From contig DIQT01000014.1 in assembly GCA_002427365.1 (NCBI GenBank), positions 3,149 to 28,348 of the forward strand: DNA of 25,200 bases, read 5' to 3'. The DNA is from Caryophanales bacterium UBA5455. Lineage in GTDB: Bacteria; Bacillota_I; Bacilli_A; RFN20; CAG-826. Within the stretch, counting starts at the first letter, position 1. Each line of letters starts with the position of its first letter. Below are positions 1 through 6,846 of the stretch, piece by piece. The notes under the pieces are model-generated. The model saw only the letters and a list, made by a program, of their open reading frames with translations, was not told the origin of the DNA and ran no database searches. The translations under genes were made by a program, and so were the position numbers.

Positions 1-3000
1 TTATCTTTATCAATTTTTTCTAAACTTTTGATATATTTTTCTTCATCTTTATTCAGAAACAACTCAACACTATTATATAAAAGAATTTGATCATTACTTT
101 TTCCAGAAATCAAAACTGGAAATCCAGCTATTGTTATTTCAGAGAAAATATTAATTTTCTTGATAATACTGGGATCTTCTAGCCCAAAATAATTAGTGCA
201 AACCCAGTTAGCAAAGTTTTCGCTTTTTTCAGCACGTCGAGCATACATCGTCGGCATCGCTTCAAGTGTGCGCATTGTTTTGCCTTTTTTATCTTTTGAT
301 TCAACTAACACAAAATAGGCTGTGCTAACAGAATTATAGCCACCATATTTACTTGAATCTTTTAATGGGCCATATTCTTTAATTGGGGCAAGACCTTTTT
401 CACTCGCTTTCGAAGCGTTTTGATCATAAAAATTAGGAGTTGAAAATGTTTCGGTTGCGCGTACAACACTTACATCATTTCGTTCCATTGTTTTCTTTAC
501 GAGTTTTAAACTATTGCTTTCTTTAGCGTTCCACGCGCCTTTAATATCGTATTTGTAGAGGTTCTTAAGATTATAATTTTCTTTAAATCCTCCCGTTTCC
601 ATAAAGTTACGAGGATTTTTTGTGAATTTTACGTTGTAAACATTGCCAACAACAACATTTAAATAAGCATCTTTTGCATGATGCAAATTATTAATATTTC
701 GAACTTTTATAATATCGAAATCTCGTCTAAAATCACTGACATTTCCAGCTTTTGCATAAACTATTTCGGTATCAGGAAACATTTCGCTAAGGATATCAAT
801 TACAACCCTAGTGGATTGCTGAGTTGTTACAATTTGGCGATTAACAAAATCCGATAACTCTTGTTCTGTAAGAGGATAACTTCTCATTAATCTATTTAAT
901 TTTTCTTCATTAATTAATTGTTTTTTTCGTAAAGCTTTCCAAAATGCTTTTTGCTTAATTCTTACATCATGAGGAACAAGCCCATCACTCTTTCGCATAT
1001 TTTCTGCTCTTTTAACTAATACTAAGTTCGTAAATGAATCATCTTTAATTTTTGATTGCGGGTAAATATGGTCAATATCATAAGCGTTCGAATTAATCGT
1101 GTTTAAATCAATCGTCTCACCTGAATAAGCACATTTACCAAGTTGCAAATAATATAAATATAAGCGTTTAGATTTTAAAGTCTCTTCGCCTTGATTATTT
1201 AATTGATTGATAAGTTCAGCATCTACTTTTGCGGCTTCATATAGTTTAAGCAATTGCGTTTTCCGCGATGATTTTCGTTCTCCTTTTTTTCCGCCGCCCC
1301 GCGCAACTTCTACAAATATTTTTGTCGGTGCAACTTTCAAAACTTTTTCTAAATCATCAATAACACGAATTGTTTTTACAATACTTCTTTTAACTTGTGG
1401 AGAAACATAACTATCATCCAATCTTTGACTTAATGAAGCATAGTTTATTTGGTTTTCGCTATTGAATTCTTGAATAGCTTCACGAACATTAAACGAATCA
1501 TCATAAATTATTGAGTTTAATTCTTTATTGCTATCACGAAGAATTTCAATAATTGATGTCAATACTCCAGTCGATTCATCGTTAATATAAAAGCTGTTTT
1601 TCCCTGCAAGGAAAGTAGCGCTTAAGCGCCCCCATTCCGCACCTTTAAATCTCGCGAGTTTTTCTATTTCATCTGGAGTAAATTCATCACTATAATTAAC
1701 TTTAATTTGTTTTTTCAAAAGTTCGGCATCTTCAAAAATCGTTGACCAAAAAATAACTTGTTCTAACTCATTATTAAGTTGTTTAAACCGCTTTGGGTCT
1801 TTAATAATGTTAGAAAAATAATAATGAGATGGTGTTGAGAGTTTGAAACTTTCCAAATCAATTCCACTAATAGGATTTTCATCTTCTTTACGAATGAAAC
1901 CATTTCTGATCAGCCAATCTTGAAATTGTTTAAGAGTCAAACTTTTAGTGCTTTTTAAATATTCTAGTAAACTCGATTTAATTTGCTTAGAAATTAACTC
2001 GCCATTAATTTTTACTCGATTAATACGATTTAATATGTCATATTCTTCATAGCACAAACTTGCTTTTGGCAACACGTCTTCTGATGGTAAAAATGTGCAT
2101 TTATTTGTCATTCTGCGAATAAATTTTTCTTGCGTTTTAACTAAGTCAACTTTTTCATCTAAGTTAAATGGTGTAATTGCCGTTTTATCATTAACATCAC
2201 GACGTACTAACCAGTTATTAACGCCTTCTTCTCCTTGATGTTGGTCATTAAGCGGCCCAACATAATAAGGAATTCGGAATGTAATAAGACGAATTATTTT
2301 TTCTTTCTTTTTCAAATTATCTTCTTTTTCATTTAAGAAGCTATAGTGTTTAGCGGAATTTTCTAAAATTTTCTCCGCCATTAAAACATTAAGTTGATAA
2401 GGCAAACTTGCATTTTCTTTACTTGCCATTAACGGTAAAAAATCGTTTTGACTAATTTTTTCTTTGATTGCATTTTTATTAATGTTAAAAACTTCATCAT
2501 CTTTAAATTTATCAGCTTGATTATCTAATAGTTTATTAATCGCACTATAAAAATTACTAGGGGAAACCTTTTTACCCGTTTCCTTTATTCCTTTTACTTT
2601 CGTCATACCAATATATTGAGAATAACTAACTGCAACTTCAGGGGATTTAGGTTCATATTCACGGAATAACGAATTATAAACCTTACTACTATAATAACGT
2701 TTAATAAACTTTTTAAACTCTTTTAAATCGTTTTGATGTTGGTCATATCTTTTAACCATTGCTTCCGATAAATAAGTATTTCCTTCACCAAGAATTTTTT
2801 GCATTACAACAAAACTTGAAATAGACTTAAGTAATTCAATTAATACATAATCATCACCGATGGTCGCTGCAATTTTAGGCCCCGTTACATCATCAAAATC
2901 ACTATCATAAAGTGTAAAGGGTTTAATTTCTTTATAACTTTCCTCTTCAAACATTTTAGAGATTGTAATTTTACCGCCTGCTAAGGCCGAAATTATCATT

Positions 3001-3740
3001 TCATTTGTATTATTTTTTTGATAATTAAGTATCTTTTTTAGTTCTGTTTTAGTTTGAGTAATTGTAAGTTTTTGCTTAATAAAGATGTTCATAAAAGCAG
3101 TTGATCTTACTCCACTAAATAGAGGGTTGATCACATCAAAACGTTCAGTTAAAAATTCATTAAGCGTCATAAAAAGATTTTCTAAATATTCTAAAGAATC
3201 ACCTTCCGATGTTAAATTAACGCCTTCCATTAAGAAGTGTCCGCGGTATTTAACTAAGTGATGCAATGCTAAATAAATTAGGCGGATATCAAATTTTTTA
3301 TTTGGATTATCAATTAATTCTTGAATCAAATGATAAATTGTTTTGTGTTCTTTATAAAAGTCATAGTCGGTGTAATTTAAGTCGTCAAACAATGAATATT
3401 TGGTATCTAAATTGCTTAGTTGTTTATCGCCTAACCATTCGCCTTTATCTTCGCGAAATAACGCAGAATTATTTAACCTTAAAAAGAATGATGGATCTAT
3501 TTTATATATTTCATCTGCAAATATTTCTTGTAAGTAATCAATTCGAGCCTTTTGGCGGGATTTCCGTCTACGGTTTGATCGATATTTCCTTCTTTCAGCG
3601 GCGGTTTCACCTTTCTTGAATAAATAGGACCCCCATAAACGCATCCCTTTTGCTTTTAATACATTATAATTTTCATCAGTTACAGCCCAACCTACTGAAC
3701 TAGTTCCAATATCAAGACCTAAATAATATTTTTTACTCAT
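1..3740 (-). CDS. cas9: CRISPR-associated endonuclease Cas9, type II-A-like (C-terminus beyond window edge)
   Basis: This is the RNA-guided DNA endonuclease of a type II CRISPR system, which uses crRNA paired with tracrRNA to cut both strands of invading DNA. I read 1246 codons leftward from the ATG at 3738-3740 with no stop, so the gene is open and runs off the window. Residues seen are: RuvC-I with D10 in YLGLDIGTSSVGWAV; an arginine-rich bridge helix at about 50-66; RuvC-II with E811 in IFVEVARGGG; HNH with H891 in YDIDHIYPQS; RuvC-III with H1021 and D1024 in HHAKDAYLNVVVG; and the start of the PAM-interacting domain at KYGGYNSVSTAYFVLV (from 1131). All catalytic residues are present. Compared with S. 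pyogenes Cas9, the HNH histidine lies about 50 residues later. An AAAGGAG ribosome site lies at 3752-3758. The residues that would read the PAM are probably in the missing last 100 or so codons. Family assignment is very secure; subtype is inferred from similarity and tracrRNA layout. Confidence 0.97.
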   Translation of the reverse strand, partial: MSKKYYLGLDIGTSSVGWAVTDENYNVLKAKGMRLWGSYLFKKGETAAERRKYRSNRRRKSRQKARIDYLQEIFADEIYKIDPSFFLRLNNSALFREDKGEWLGDKQLSNLDTKYSLFDDLNYTDYDFYKEHKTIYHLIQELIDNPNKKFDIRLIYLALHHLVKYRGHFLMEGVNLTSEGDSLEYLENLFMTLNEFLTERFDVINPLFSGVRSTAFMNIFIKQKLTITQTKTELKKILNYQKNNTNEMIISALAGGKITISKMFEEESYKEIKPFTLYDSDFDDVTGPKIAATIGDDYVLIELLKSISSFVVMQKILGEGNTYLSEAMVKRYDQHQNDLKEFKKFIKRYYSSKVYNSLFREYEPKSPEVAVSYSQYIGMTKVKGIKETGKKVSPSNFYSAINKLLDNQADKFKDDEVFNINKNAIKEKISQNDFLPLMASKENASLPYQLNVLMAEKILENSAKHYSFLNEKEDNLKKKEKIIRLITFRIPYYVGPLNDQHQGEEGVNNWLVRRDVNDKTAITPFNLDEKVDLVKTQEKFIRRMTNKCTFLPSEDVLPKASLCYEEYDILNRINRVKINGELISKQIKSSLLEYLKSTKSLTLKQFQDWLIRNGFIRKEDENPISGIDLESFKLSTPSHYYFSNIIKDPKRFKQLNNELEQVIFWSTIFEDAELLKKQIKVNYSDEFTPDEIEKLARFKGAEWGRLSATFLAGKNSFYINDESTGVLTSIIEILRDSNKELNSIIYDDSFNVREAIQEFNSENQINYASLSQRLDDSYVSPQVKRSIVKTIRVIDDLEKVLKVAPTKIFVEVARGGGKKGERKSSRKTQLLKLYEAAKVDAELINQLNNQGEETLKSKRLYLYYLQLGKCAYSGETIDLNTINSNAYDIDHIYPQSKIKDDSFTNLVLVKRAENMRKSDGLVPHDVRIKQKAFWKALRKKQLINEEKLNRLMRSYPLTEQELSDFVNRQIVTTQQSTRVVIDILSEMFPDTEIVYAKAGNVSDFRRDFDIIKVRNINNLHHAKDAYLNVVVGNVYNVKFTKNPRNFMETGGFKENYNLKNLYKYDIKGAWNAKESNSLKLVKKTMERNDVSVVRATETFSTPNFYDQNASKASEKGLAPIKEYGPLKDSSKYGGYNSVSTAYFVLVESKDKKGKTMRTLEAMPTMYARRAEKSENFANWVCTNYFGLEDPSIIKKINIFSEITIAGFPVLISGKSNDQILLYNSVELFLNKDEEKYIKSLEKIDKD

Positions 3741-3769
3741 TTGACAAAACGCTCCTTTGTTAGTAAAAT
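3741..3769 (+). promoter_or_regulatory. tracrRNA promoter
   Basis: A perfect -35 TTGACA at 3741-3746 is followed by a 17-base spacer and a -10 TAAAAT at 3764-3769. It reads rightward, away from cas9, with a start expected near G3776. The -35 box touches the cas9 start codon on the other strand, and the cas9 ribosome site lies inside the spacer. Confidence 0.8.
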
Positions 3770-3775
3770 AATTAT

Positions 3776-3895
3776 GTAAGAAAAATCAGATAACATTACG
3801 AGTTCAAATAACATTTGTTTTCATCGCTGGGCAACCAGTCCGCAGTGTGCGGAATTAATGCACTGATTTAACCGCTTAATTGCGGTTTTTCTTTT
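3776..3895 (+). ncRNA. tracrRNA of the type II CRISPR system
   Basis: The transcript of about 120 nt is divergent from cas9, as in S. pyogenes. Features in order: an anti-repeat at about 3786-3808 (TCAGATAACATTAC, then GAGT, then TCAAAT), in which the GAGT would form the asymmetric bulge typical of II-A guide duplexes; a short AAC-ATTT-GTT nexus-like stem at 3810-3819; a CTGG-GCAA-CCAG hairpin with a GNRA loop at 3827-3838; a CCGCA-GTG-TGCGG hairpin at 3840-3852; and a terminator hairpin at 3870-3887 followed by T-rich sequence. An alternative pairing CAGTG/CACTG (3843-3847 with 3860-3864) is also possible. The identification rests on position beside cas9, promoter, hairpin series and terminator. 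No CRISPR repeat is visible in the window to pair against, so the anti-repeat is inferred. Confidence 0.85.
3870..3895 (+). terminator. Rho-independent terminator of tracrRNA
   Basis: Stem AACCGC (3870-3875) pairs with GCGGTT (3882-3887) around a TTAATT loop and runs into TTTTTCTTTT. On the minus strand the same stem lacks a T-run, so it should not stop a cas9 transcript started upstream. Confidence 0.85.
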
Positions 3896-3923
3896 ATACT
3901 CTTATTTTAGCAGAAAATTTCAA
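3893..3923 (-). promoter_or_regulatory. candidate cas9 promoter
   Basis: Two overlapping possibilities are seen on the minus strand. One is an extended -10 TGCTAAAAT (3904-3912) without a good -35. The other is TTGAAA (3918-3923) with a long 19-base spacer to TATAAA (3893-3898). Either would start the cas9 transcript beyond the tracrRNA 3' end, giving a leader of roughly 150 nt antisense to tracrRNA. Both matches are imperfect, and AT-rich sequence yields chance hits. Confidence 0.35.
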
Positions 3924-3941
3924 TTAAAATTAAATATTATT

Positions 3942-3972
3942 AAAAAACTTCCACTTATTTTGTGGGAGTTTT
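3942..3972 (-). terminator. terminator of the XRE regulator gene
   Basis: Stem AACTTCCAC (3946-3954) pairs with GTGGGAGTT (3962-3970) with one wobble and a 7-base loop. A run of six T on the minus strand follows. It lies 24 bases after the stop of the gene at 3997-4884. A short T-run on the plus side means it may act in both directions. Confidence 0.8.
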
Positions 3973-3996
3973 CGTTTATTTATCTCGGAGTTTAAA

Positions 3997-4884
3997 TTAT
4001 TCTTCGTCTTCTTCATCTAAATCAACATCACAGATATCCGCATCTAACGCCACATCAAACCCTTTCTTATCATAATGAAATTCATTAATCTTTTTAACCC
4101 CATTAACAATTGCGTAATAGACAGGAATGAGTAAAAATATTGCCCAATATGGATGCCATAAGGACCAACCCATTCCTAATAAAAGATATACAAATGTGAC
4201 AATAATTGGAAACGGAAATTTGTTAGCGTTTTTATAAATAATTGTTTCACTTAATCCATCAATAACTGGAATTAATAAAAATAATACCCAGCCCGTTGCC
4301 CACCAGTGTGAGGAAGTGCCCCAAGTAAACGAAACTTCCCCAATCATTTTTGGAAGTGTAAGACCTAAGACAATATAAACAATTCCAATAATTAACGCGC
4401 CCGAAGCGGTTAATATTTCTTTAATTGCCAAATTGCGTTTCATCTTTTTGGACATTTCTTTTTTATAAACATGGACGTTTGGTTCATCATCATCATTAAC
4501 ATTAATATGGAGTCCTTTACCTTTTTTGGGATCACCAATTTGAACGCTTGTATGACCGATTTCTTCATTAACGTCAATTTTAAGCGGACCTAAATGAACT
4601 TTAACCCGGTCTTTTTTTTCAGGCTTTACTTCTTCATTTACAACTTCATCTTCAACTTCTTGTTTTAATTCATCACTTGTTGCATCAGTGTCCAAGAGTT
4701 CATCAAGCGAAATATTATAAAGCCGAGCTAATAAAATAAGGTTGCTTGTATCTGGTGATGCTTCGGCGCGTTCCCATTTACTCACCGCTTGCCGCGATAG
4801 GCCAAGTTTTTCAGCGAGTTGTTCTTGGGATAAGTTGTGTTTTTTTCTTAGTTCGACTAAGCGATTGGCAATTTCGATATTCAT
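3997..4884 (-). CDS. XRE-family transcriptional regulator with C-terminal membrane domain
   Basis: This 295-residue protein starts with a complete lambda-repressor-type helix-turn-helix at about 7-62 (NLSQEQLAEKLGLSRQAVSK is the recognition region), the Cro/C1 fold that binds operator DNA. An acidic/basic linker (65-150) leads to four hydrophobic segments at about 156-176, 196-214, 226-243 and 246-263, and the tail from 280 is almost entirely Asp and Glu. It is therefore likely a membrane-tethered regulator, a layout common in Bacillota, where the membrane part is thought to sense a signal. The signal and target genes cannot be read from the sequence. ATG at 4882-4884 is preceded by a GGTGG ribosome site. 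It has its own -10 box and terminator, so it appears monocistronic. Whether it controls the neighbouring cas9 is unknown. Confidence 0.88.
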   Translation of the reverse strand: MNIEIANRLVELRKKHNLSQEQLAEKLGLSRQAVSKWERAEASPDTSNLILLARLYNISLDELLDTDATSDELKQEVEDEVVNEEVKPEKKDRVKVHLGPLKIDVNEEIGHTSVQIGDPKKGKGLHINVNDDDEPNVHVYKKEMSKKMKRNLAIKEILTASGALIIGIVYIVLGLTLPKMIGEVSFTWGTSSHWWATGWVLFLLIPVIDGLSETIIYKNANKFPFPIIVTFVYLLLGMGWSLWHPYWAIFLLIPVYYAIVNGVKKINEFHYDKKGFDVALDADICDVDLDEEDEE

Positions 4885-4982
4885 AGCATTACCACCTTTC
4901 TAACCACATTTTATAAAATTAACCCTCGTTGCTACCACCTATTCTAGGTTGAAAATCCGCAACTATTGGTTGCATTTGCTTA

Positions 4983-4988
4983 ATTATA
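4983..4988 (-). promoter_or_regulatory. -10 box upstream of the XRE regulator
   Basis: A perfect TATAAT on the minus strand sits about 95 bases before the start codon, in the gap after the ASCH gene. No good -35 is visible. The leader between them contains a small GCAAC/GTTGC stem (4959-4973). Confidence 0.45.
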
Positions 4989-5027
4989 GCCTTTTCATCA
5001 TACTTTATGGTTAAAAAGAGTTTGTTT

Positions 5028-5390
5028 TTACTTTGGTTCGTGATTACCTAGTGGTGTTAATTCAATTCCTAAAACACCATATTTATGTTGGTCCGCTTTT
5101 GAATAATATTTAAGCATATCGTTAGGATGGGCCGATTTTATTTCATCCGCGGCATAGCCACACTTTTTTAAACTTAGATGTTTATATAAAAGTTCAAAAT
5201 CTTTAAATTTATGGATTGCTTTTACTAGACACGTAAGCGTTAATGAACTATCATCACGATTAACAAAAACAATTTCATCCCCAACATTAATTAGTGAACG
5301 CTTTTCATCATTTAAGCGTAACTCAATTGTTTTTTCACCCGCAAGAATTTTCATAAACGGATCGTCATCTAATCGCATCGTATGTTTCAT
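5028..5390 (-). CDS. ASCH-domain protein
   Basis: This is a 120-residue single-domain protein. The signature is visible from residue 11: a PF..IL.GEKTIELRLND stretch, with K20, T21, E23 and R25, followed by GDEIVFVNRD near 37-46. This is the ASCH fold, a PUA-like beta barrel proposed to bind RNA; the E. coli member YqfB hydrolyses N4-acetylcytidine using Lys/Thr/Glu residues in the same strand. Whether this protein has that activity cannot be decided here. ATG at 5388-5390 follows an AAGGAAG ribosome site. It lies 29 bases downstream of the tRNA-Arg 3' end on the same strand and may share its transcript, since no terminator separates them. The family assignment is good; the function is open. 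Confidence 0.8.
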   Translation of the reverse strand: MKHTMRLDDDPFMKILAGEKTIELRLNDEKRSLINVGDEIVFVNRDDSSLTLTCLVKAIHKFKDFELLYKHLSLKKCGYAADEIKSAHPNDMLKYYSKADQHKYGVLGIELTPLGNHEPK

Positions 5391-5419
5391 TAATTATTAC
5401 TTCCTTAATTAATAATGAT

Positions 5420-5495
5420 TGGCGCGCCGAGAAGGAGTCGAACCTTCGACCTACCGCTTAGGAGGCGGGCGCTCTATCCACTGAGCTACCGGCGC
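5420..5495 (-). tRNA. tRNA-Arg (anticodon CCT)
   Basis: Read on the minus strand the 76-base gene folds as a cloverleaf. Acceptor GCGCCGG pairs with TCGGCGC; the D arm is GCTC/GAGC; the anticodon loop is CTCCTAA with anticodon CCT, so it decodes AGG. The T arm is GAAGG-TTCGACT-CCTTC, the discriminator is G, and CCA is encoded. The outermost anticodon-stem position is a C/T mismatch; the other four pair. Confidence 0.95.
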
Positions 5496-5511
5496 ATTAA
5501 AAGGCTTAATT

Positions 5512-5517
5512 ATTATA
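5512..5517 (-). promoter_or_regulatory. -10 box of tRNA-Arg
   Basis: TATAAT on the minus strand lies 16 bases before the tRNA 5' end. No convincing -35 is visible at the usual spacing. Confidence 0.5.
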
Positions 5518-5583
5518 CTATCTTTAGCGGTCTTTTCCTATTATCTAAACTTAAAATTTATATGAAACTTACTTGCGCCAATT

Positions 5584-5592
5584 TGCTATAAT
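5584..5592 (+). promoter_or_regulatory. extended -10 promoter of the HAD phosphatase operon
   Basis: TGCTATAAT is a full extended -10 (TGN plus TATAAT), which can work without a strong -35. The expected start near 5599 leaves a short leader that carries AAAGGAGGG at 5603-5611. Its position rules out an upstream TTG (5573) as the translation start. Confidence 0.65.
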
Positions 5593-5617
5593 AATAACTA
5601 GTAAAGGAGGGAACCCG

Positions 5618-6457
5618 ATGGAAAAAAAGATTATCTTCAAGAATGAAGATGTAAAAAATCCACCAAAAATTATTATTAGTGATATTGATGGCACATTATT
5701 AAATTCGCATCACCAAGTAAGTGATCGAACAAAGCGCATCATCCAAGATATAAGTTTAAAAGTTCCTTTTGTTTATGCCTCAGGTCGGTGTCCCCAAGCC
5801 TTAATTGAAATGCATCAAATTCTATTAAAGAAAGCTCCATTAATTGCTTTAAACGGAACACTTATTTTAGATGAAAATTTTCGGCCCCTTGCCCAAGTTC
5901 CACTTGCGCCACATTATGTGGCAAGTTTATTAAATGAATTTAAAAAACTCGTCCCCCATGGAGCGGTTGACTTTTATACAGCAAAAAATTGGTATACAAC
6001 GAATTCTGACTTCCCTGGCCAAATTGCAGAAGAAAAAATTGTTGGGTTTATGGCAAAACCAAAGCCACTACCTTATCCAATTGATGAAGAAGCGGTCTTA
6101 AAGATAATTATTATTGCGGGGTCCCATGAAATTTCTGAAATTTATGATTACTTAACCGAAGTTTATCCATATTTAACAATTCTTATCTCCCGCGATGACA
6201 TGATTGAAATTTATGATCCGGGGGCAAGTAAAGGCAAAGCGCTTCTACATTTATTAGAACTTTATAAACTTAAACCAAAAGATGCTTTAGCCATCGGCGA
6301 TTCACCGCTAGATTATTCTTTGCTTGAAGTTGCCGAGAAAAAAGCCGCGATGGCGAATTCTTATGATGACTTATTAGCGCTCGCCAATATTCACCTACCA
6401 AATAATGATGAAGATGGGGCCGCACTTCTTTTAGAATACTACGATAAGCAAATGTAA
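5618..6457 (+). CDS. Cof-type HAD-superfamily phosphatase
   Basis: This 279-residue protein belongs to the Cof/HAD-IIB hydrolases, which remove phosphate from sugar phosphates, nucleotides or flavin precursors through an aspartyl-phosphate intermediate. Seen here: motif I DIDGTLLN with nucleophile D22 and acid D24; an ASGR motif II; a central cap domain of about 100 residues; the motif III lysine in ASKGKALLHLL; and motif IV GDSPLD. In most relatives motif IV is GDxxND, so the Asn-to-Leu step is a mild deviation. The start is set by ATG 5618, seven bases after a strong AAAGGAGGG; reading further upstream to a TTG at 5573 would overlap the promoter. The MazG-like gene follows 13 bases later and is probably co-transcribed, suggesting a shared housekeeping role, but the substrate cannot be named. 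Confidence 0.9.
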   Translation: MEKKIIFKNEDVKNPPKIIISDIDGTLLNSHHQVSDRTKRIIQDISLKVPFVYASGRCPQALIEMHQILLKKAPLIALNGTLILDENFRPLAQVPLAPHYVASLLNEFKKLVPHGAVDFYTAKNWYTTNSDFPGQIAEEKIVGFMAKPKPLPYPIDEEAVLKIIIIAGSHEISEIYDYLTEVYPYLTILISRDDMIEIYDPGASKGKALLHLLELYKLKPKDALAIGDSPLDYSLLEVAEKKAAMANSYDDLLALANIHLPNNDEDGAALLLEYYDKQM

Positions 6458-6470
6458 TTGGAGAAAAATC

Positions 6471-6788
6471 ATGGATGAAATAATTGAAAAACTTATTAAA
6501 TTTCGCGATGACCGGAACTGGAAACAATTTCACACTCCGGAAAATCTTGCTAAATCGGTAGCGATTGAAGCTGGTGAACTTTTAGAACATTACCAATGGG
6601 AAAATAAAACTGTTGATATTAATGGTGTCAAAGAAGAGATCGCGGATGTTGTCTCGTATTGCTTATTATTATGTGAACATTATGGCTTTGATTTAAAAGA
6701 AATCATTGAAGAAAAAATTATAAAAAATGGTGAGAAATATCCGATTGAAAAAGCATACGGCAATTCAACAAAATATGACAAACTCTAA
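6471..6788 (+). CDS. MazG-like nucleotide pyrophosphohydrolase
   Basis: This 105-residue all-alpha protein matches the small RS21-C6/MazG-like family that hydrolyses (d)NTPs to NMP and pyrophosphate, often to clear aberrant nucleotides. The metal-binding pattern is visible as E33xxE36 in AIEAGELLEHYQW and E56xxD59 in EEIADVVSY, with a following basic segment KNGEKYP typical of the family. ATG at 6471 is preceded by TTGGAGAAAAATC, a usable ribosome site. It is the second gene of a two-gene unit after the HAD phosphatase, and a strong terminator begins within its stop codon. Specificity for a given nucleotide cannot be read from the sequence. Confidence 0.88.
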   Translation: MDEIIEKLIKFRDDRNWKQFHTPENLAKSVAIEAGELLEHYQWENKTVDINGVKEEIADVVSYCLLLCEHYGFDLKEIIEEKIIKNGEKYPIEKAYGNSTKYDKL

Positions 6789-6813
6789 CCACTAGACATC
6801 TAGTGGTTTTTTA
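6787..6813 (+). terminator. terminator of the HAD/MazG operon
   Basis: A nine-pair stem AACCACTAG / CTAGTGGTT around ACAT, followed directly by a run of T. The stem starts inside the stop codon of the MazG-like gene. Confidence 0.92.
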
Positions 6814-6846
6814 TTAAATCCATGGCAAAAAGTTCTTCTTTCCCCA

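Noticed and set aside
3266..3619. 117-codon open frame on the plus strand
   Set aside because: It lies wholly inside cas9 on the opposite strand, without ribosome site or recognisable product.
3700..3776. Possible long tracrRNA form that would guide Cas9 to its own promoter, as in S. pyogenes
   Set aside because: The only promoter seen starts the RNA almost at the anti-repeat, leaving no guide-like 5' segment, and no second upstream promoter was found.
4920..4975. T-box-like string (AGGTGGTAGCAACGAGGG on the minus strand) before the XRE gene
   Set aside because: It partly resembles the T-box antiterminator sequence, but the leader is under 100 bases, has no specifier stem or following terminator, and the gene is not aminoacylation-related.
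6270..6533. 87-codon minus-strand frame across the HAD/MazG junction
   Set aside because: It overlaps two well-supported genes and has no start signals or family features.
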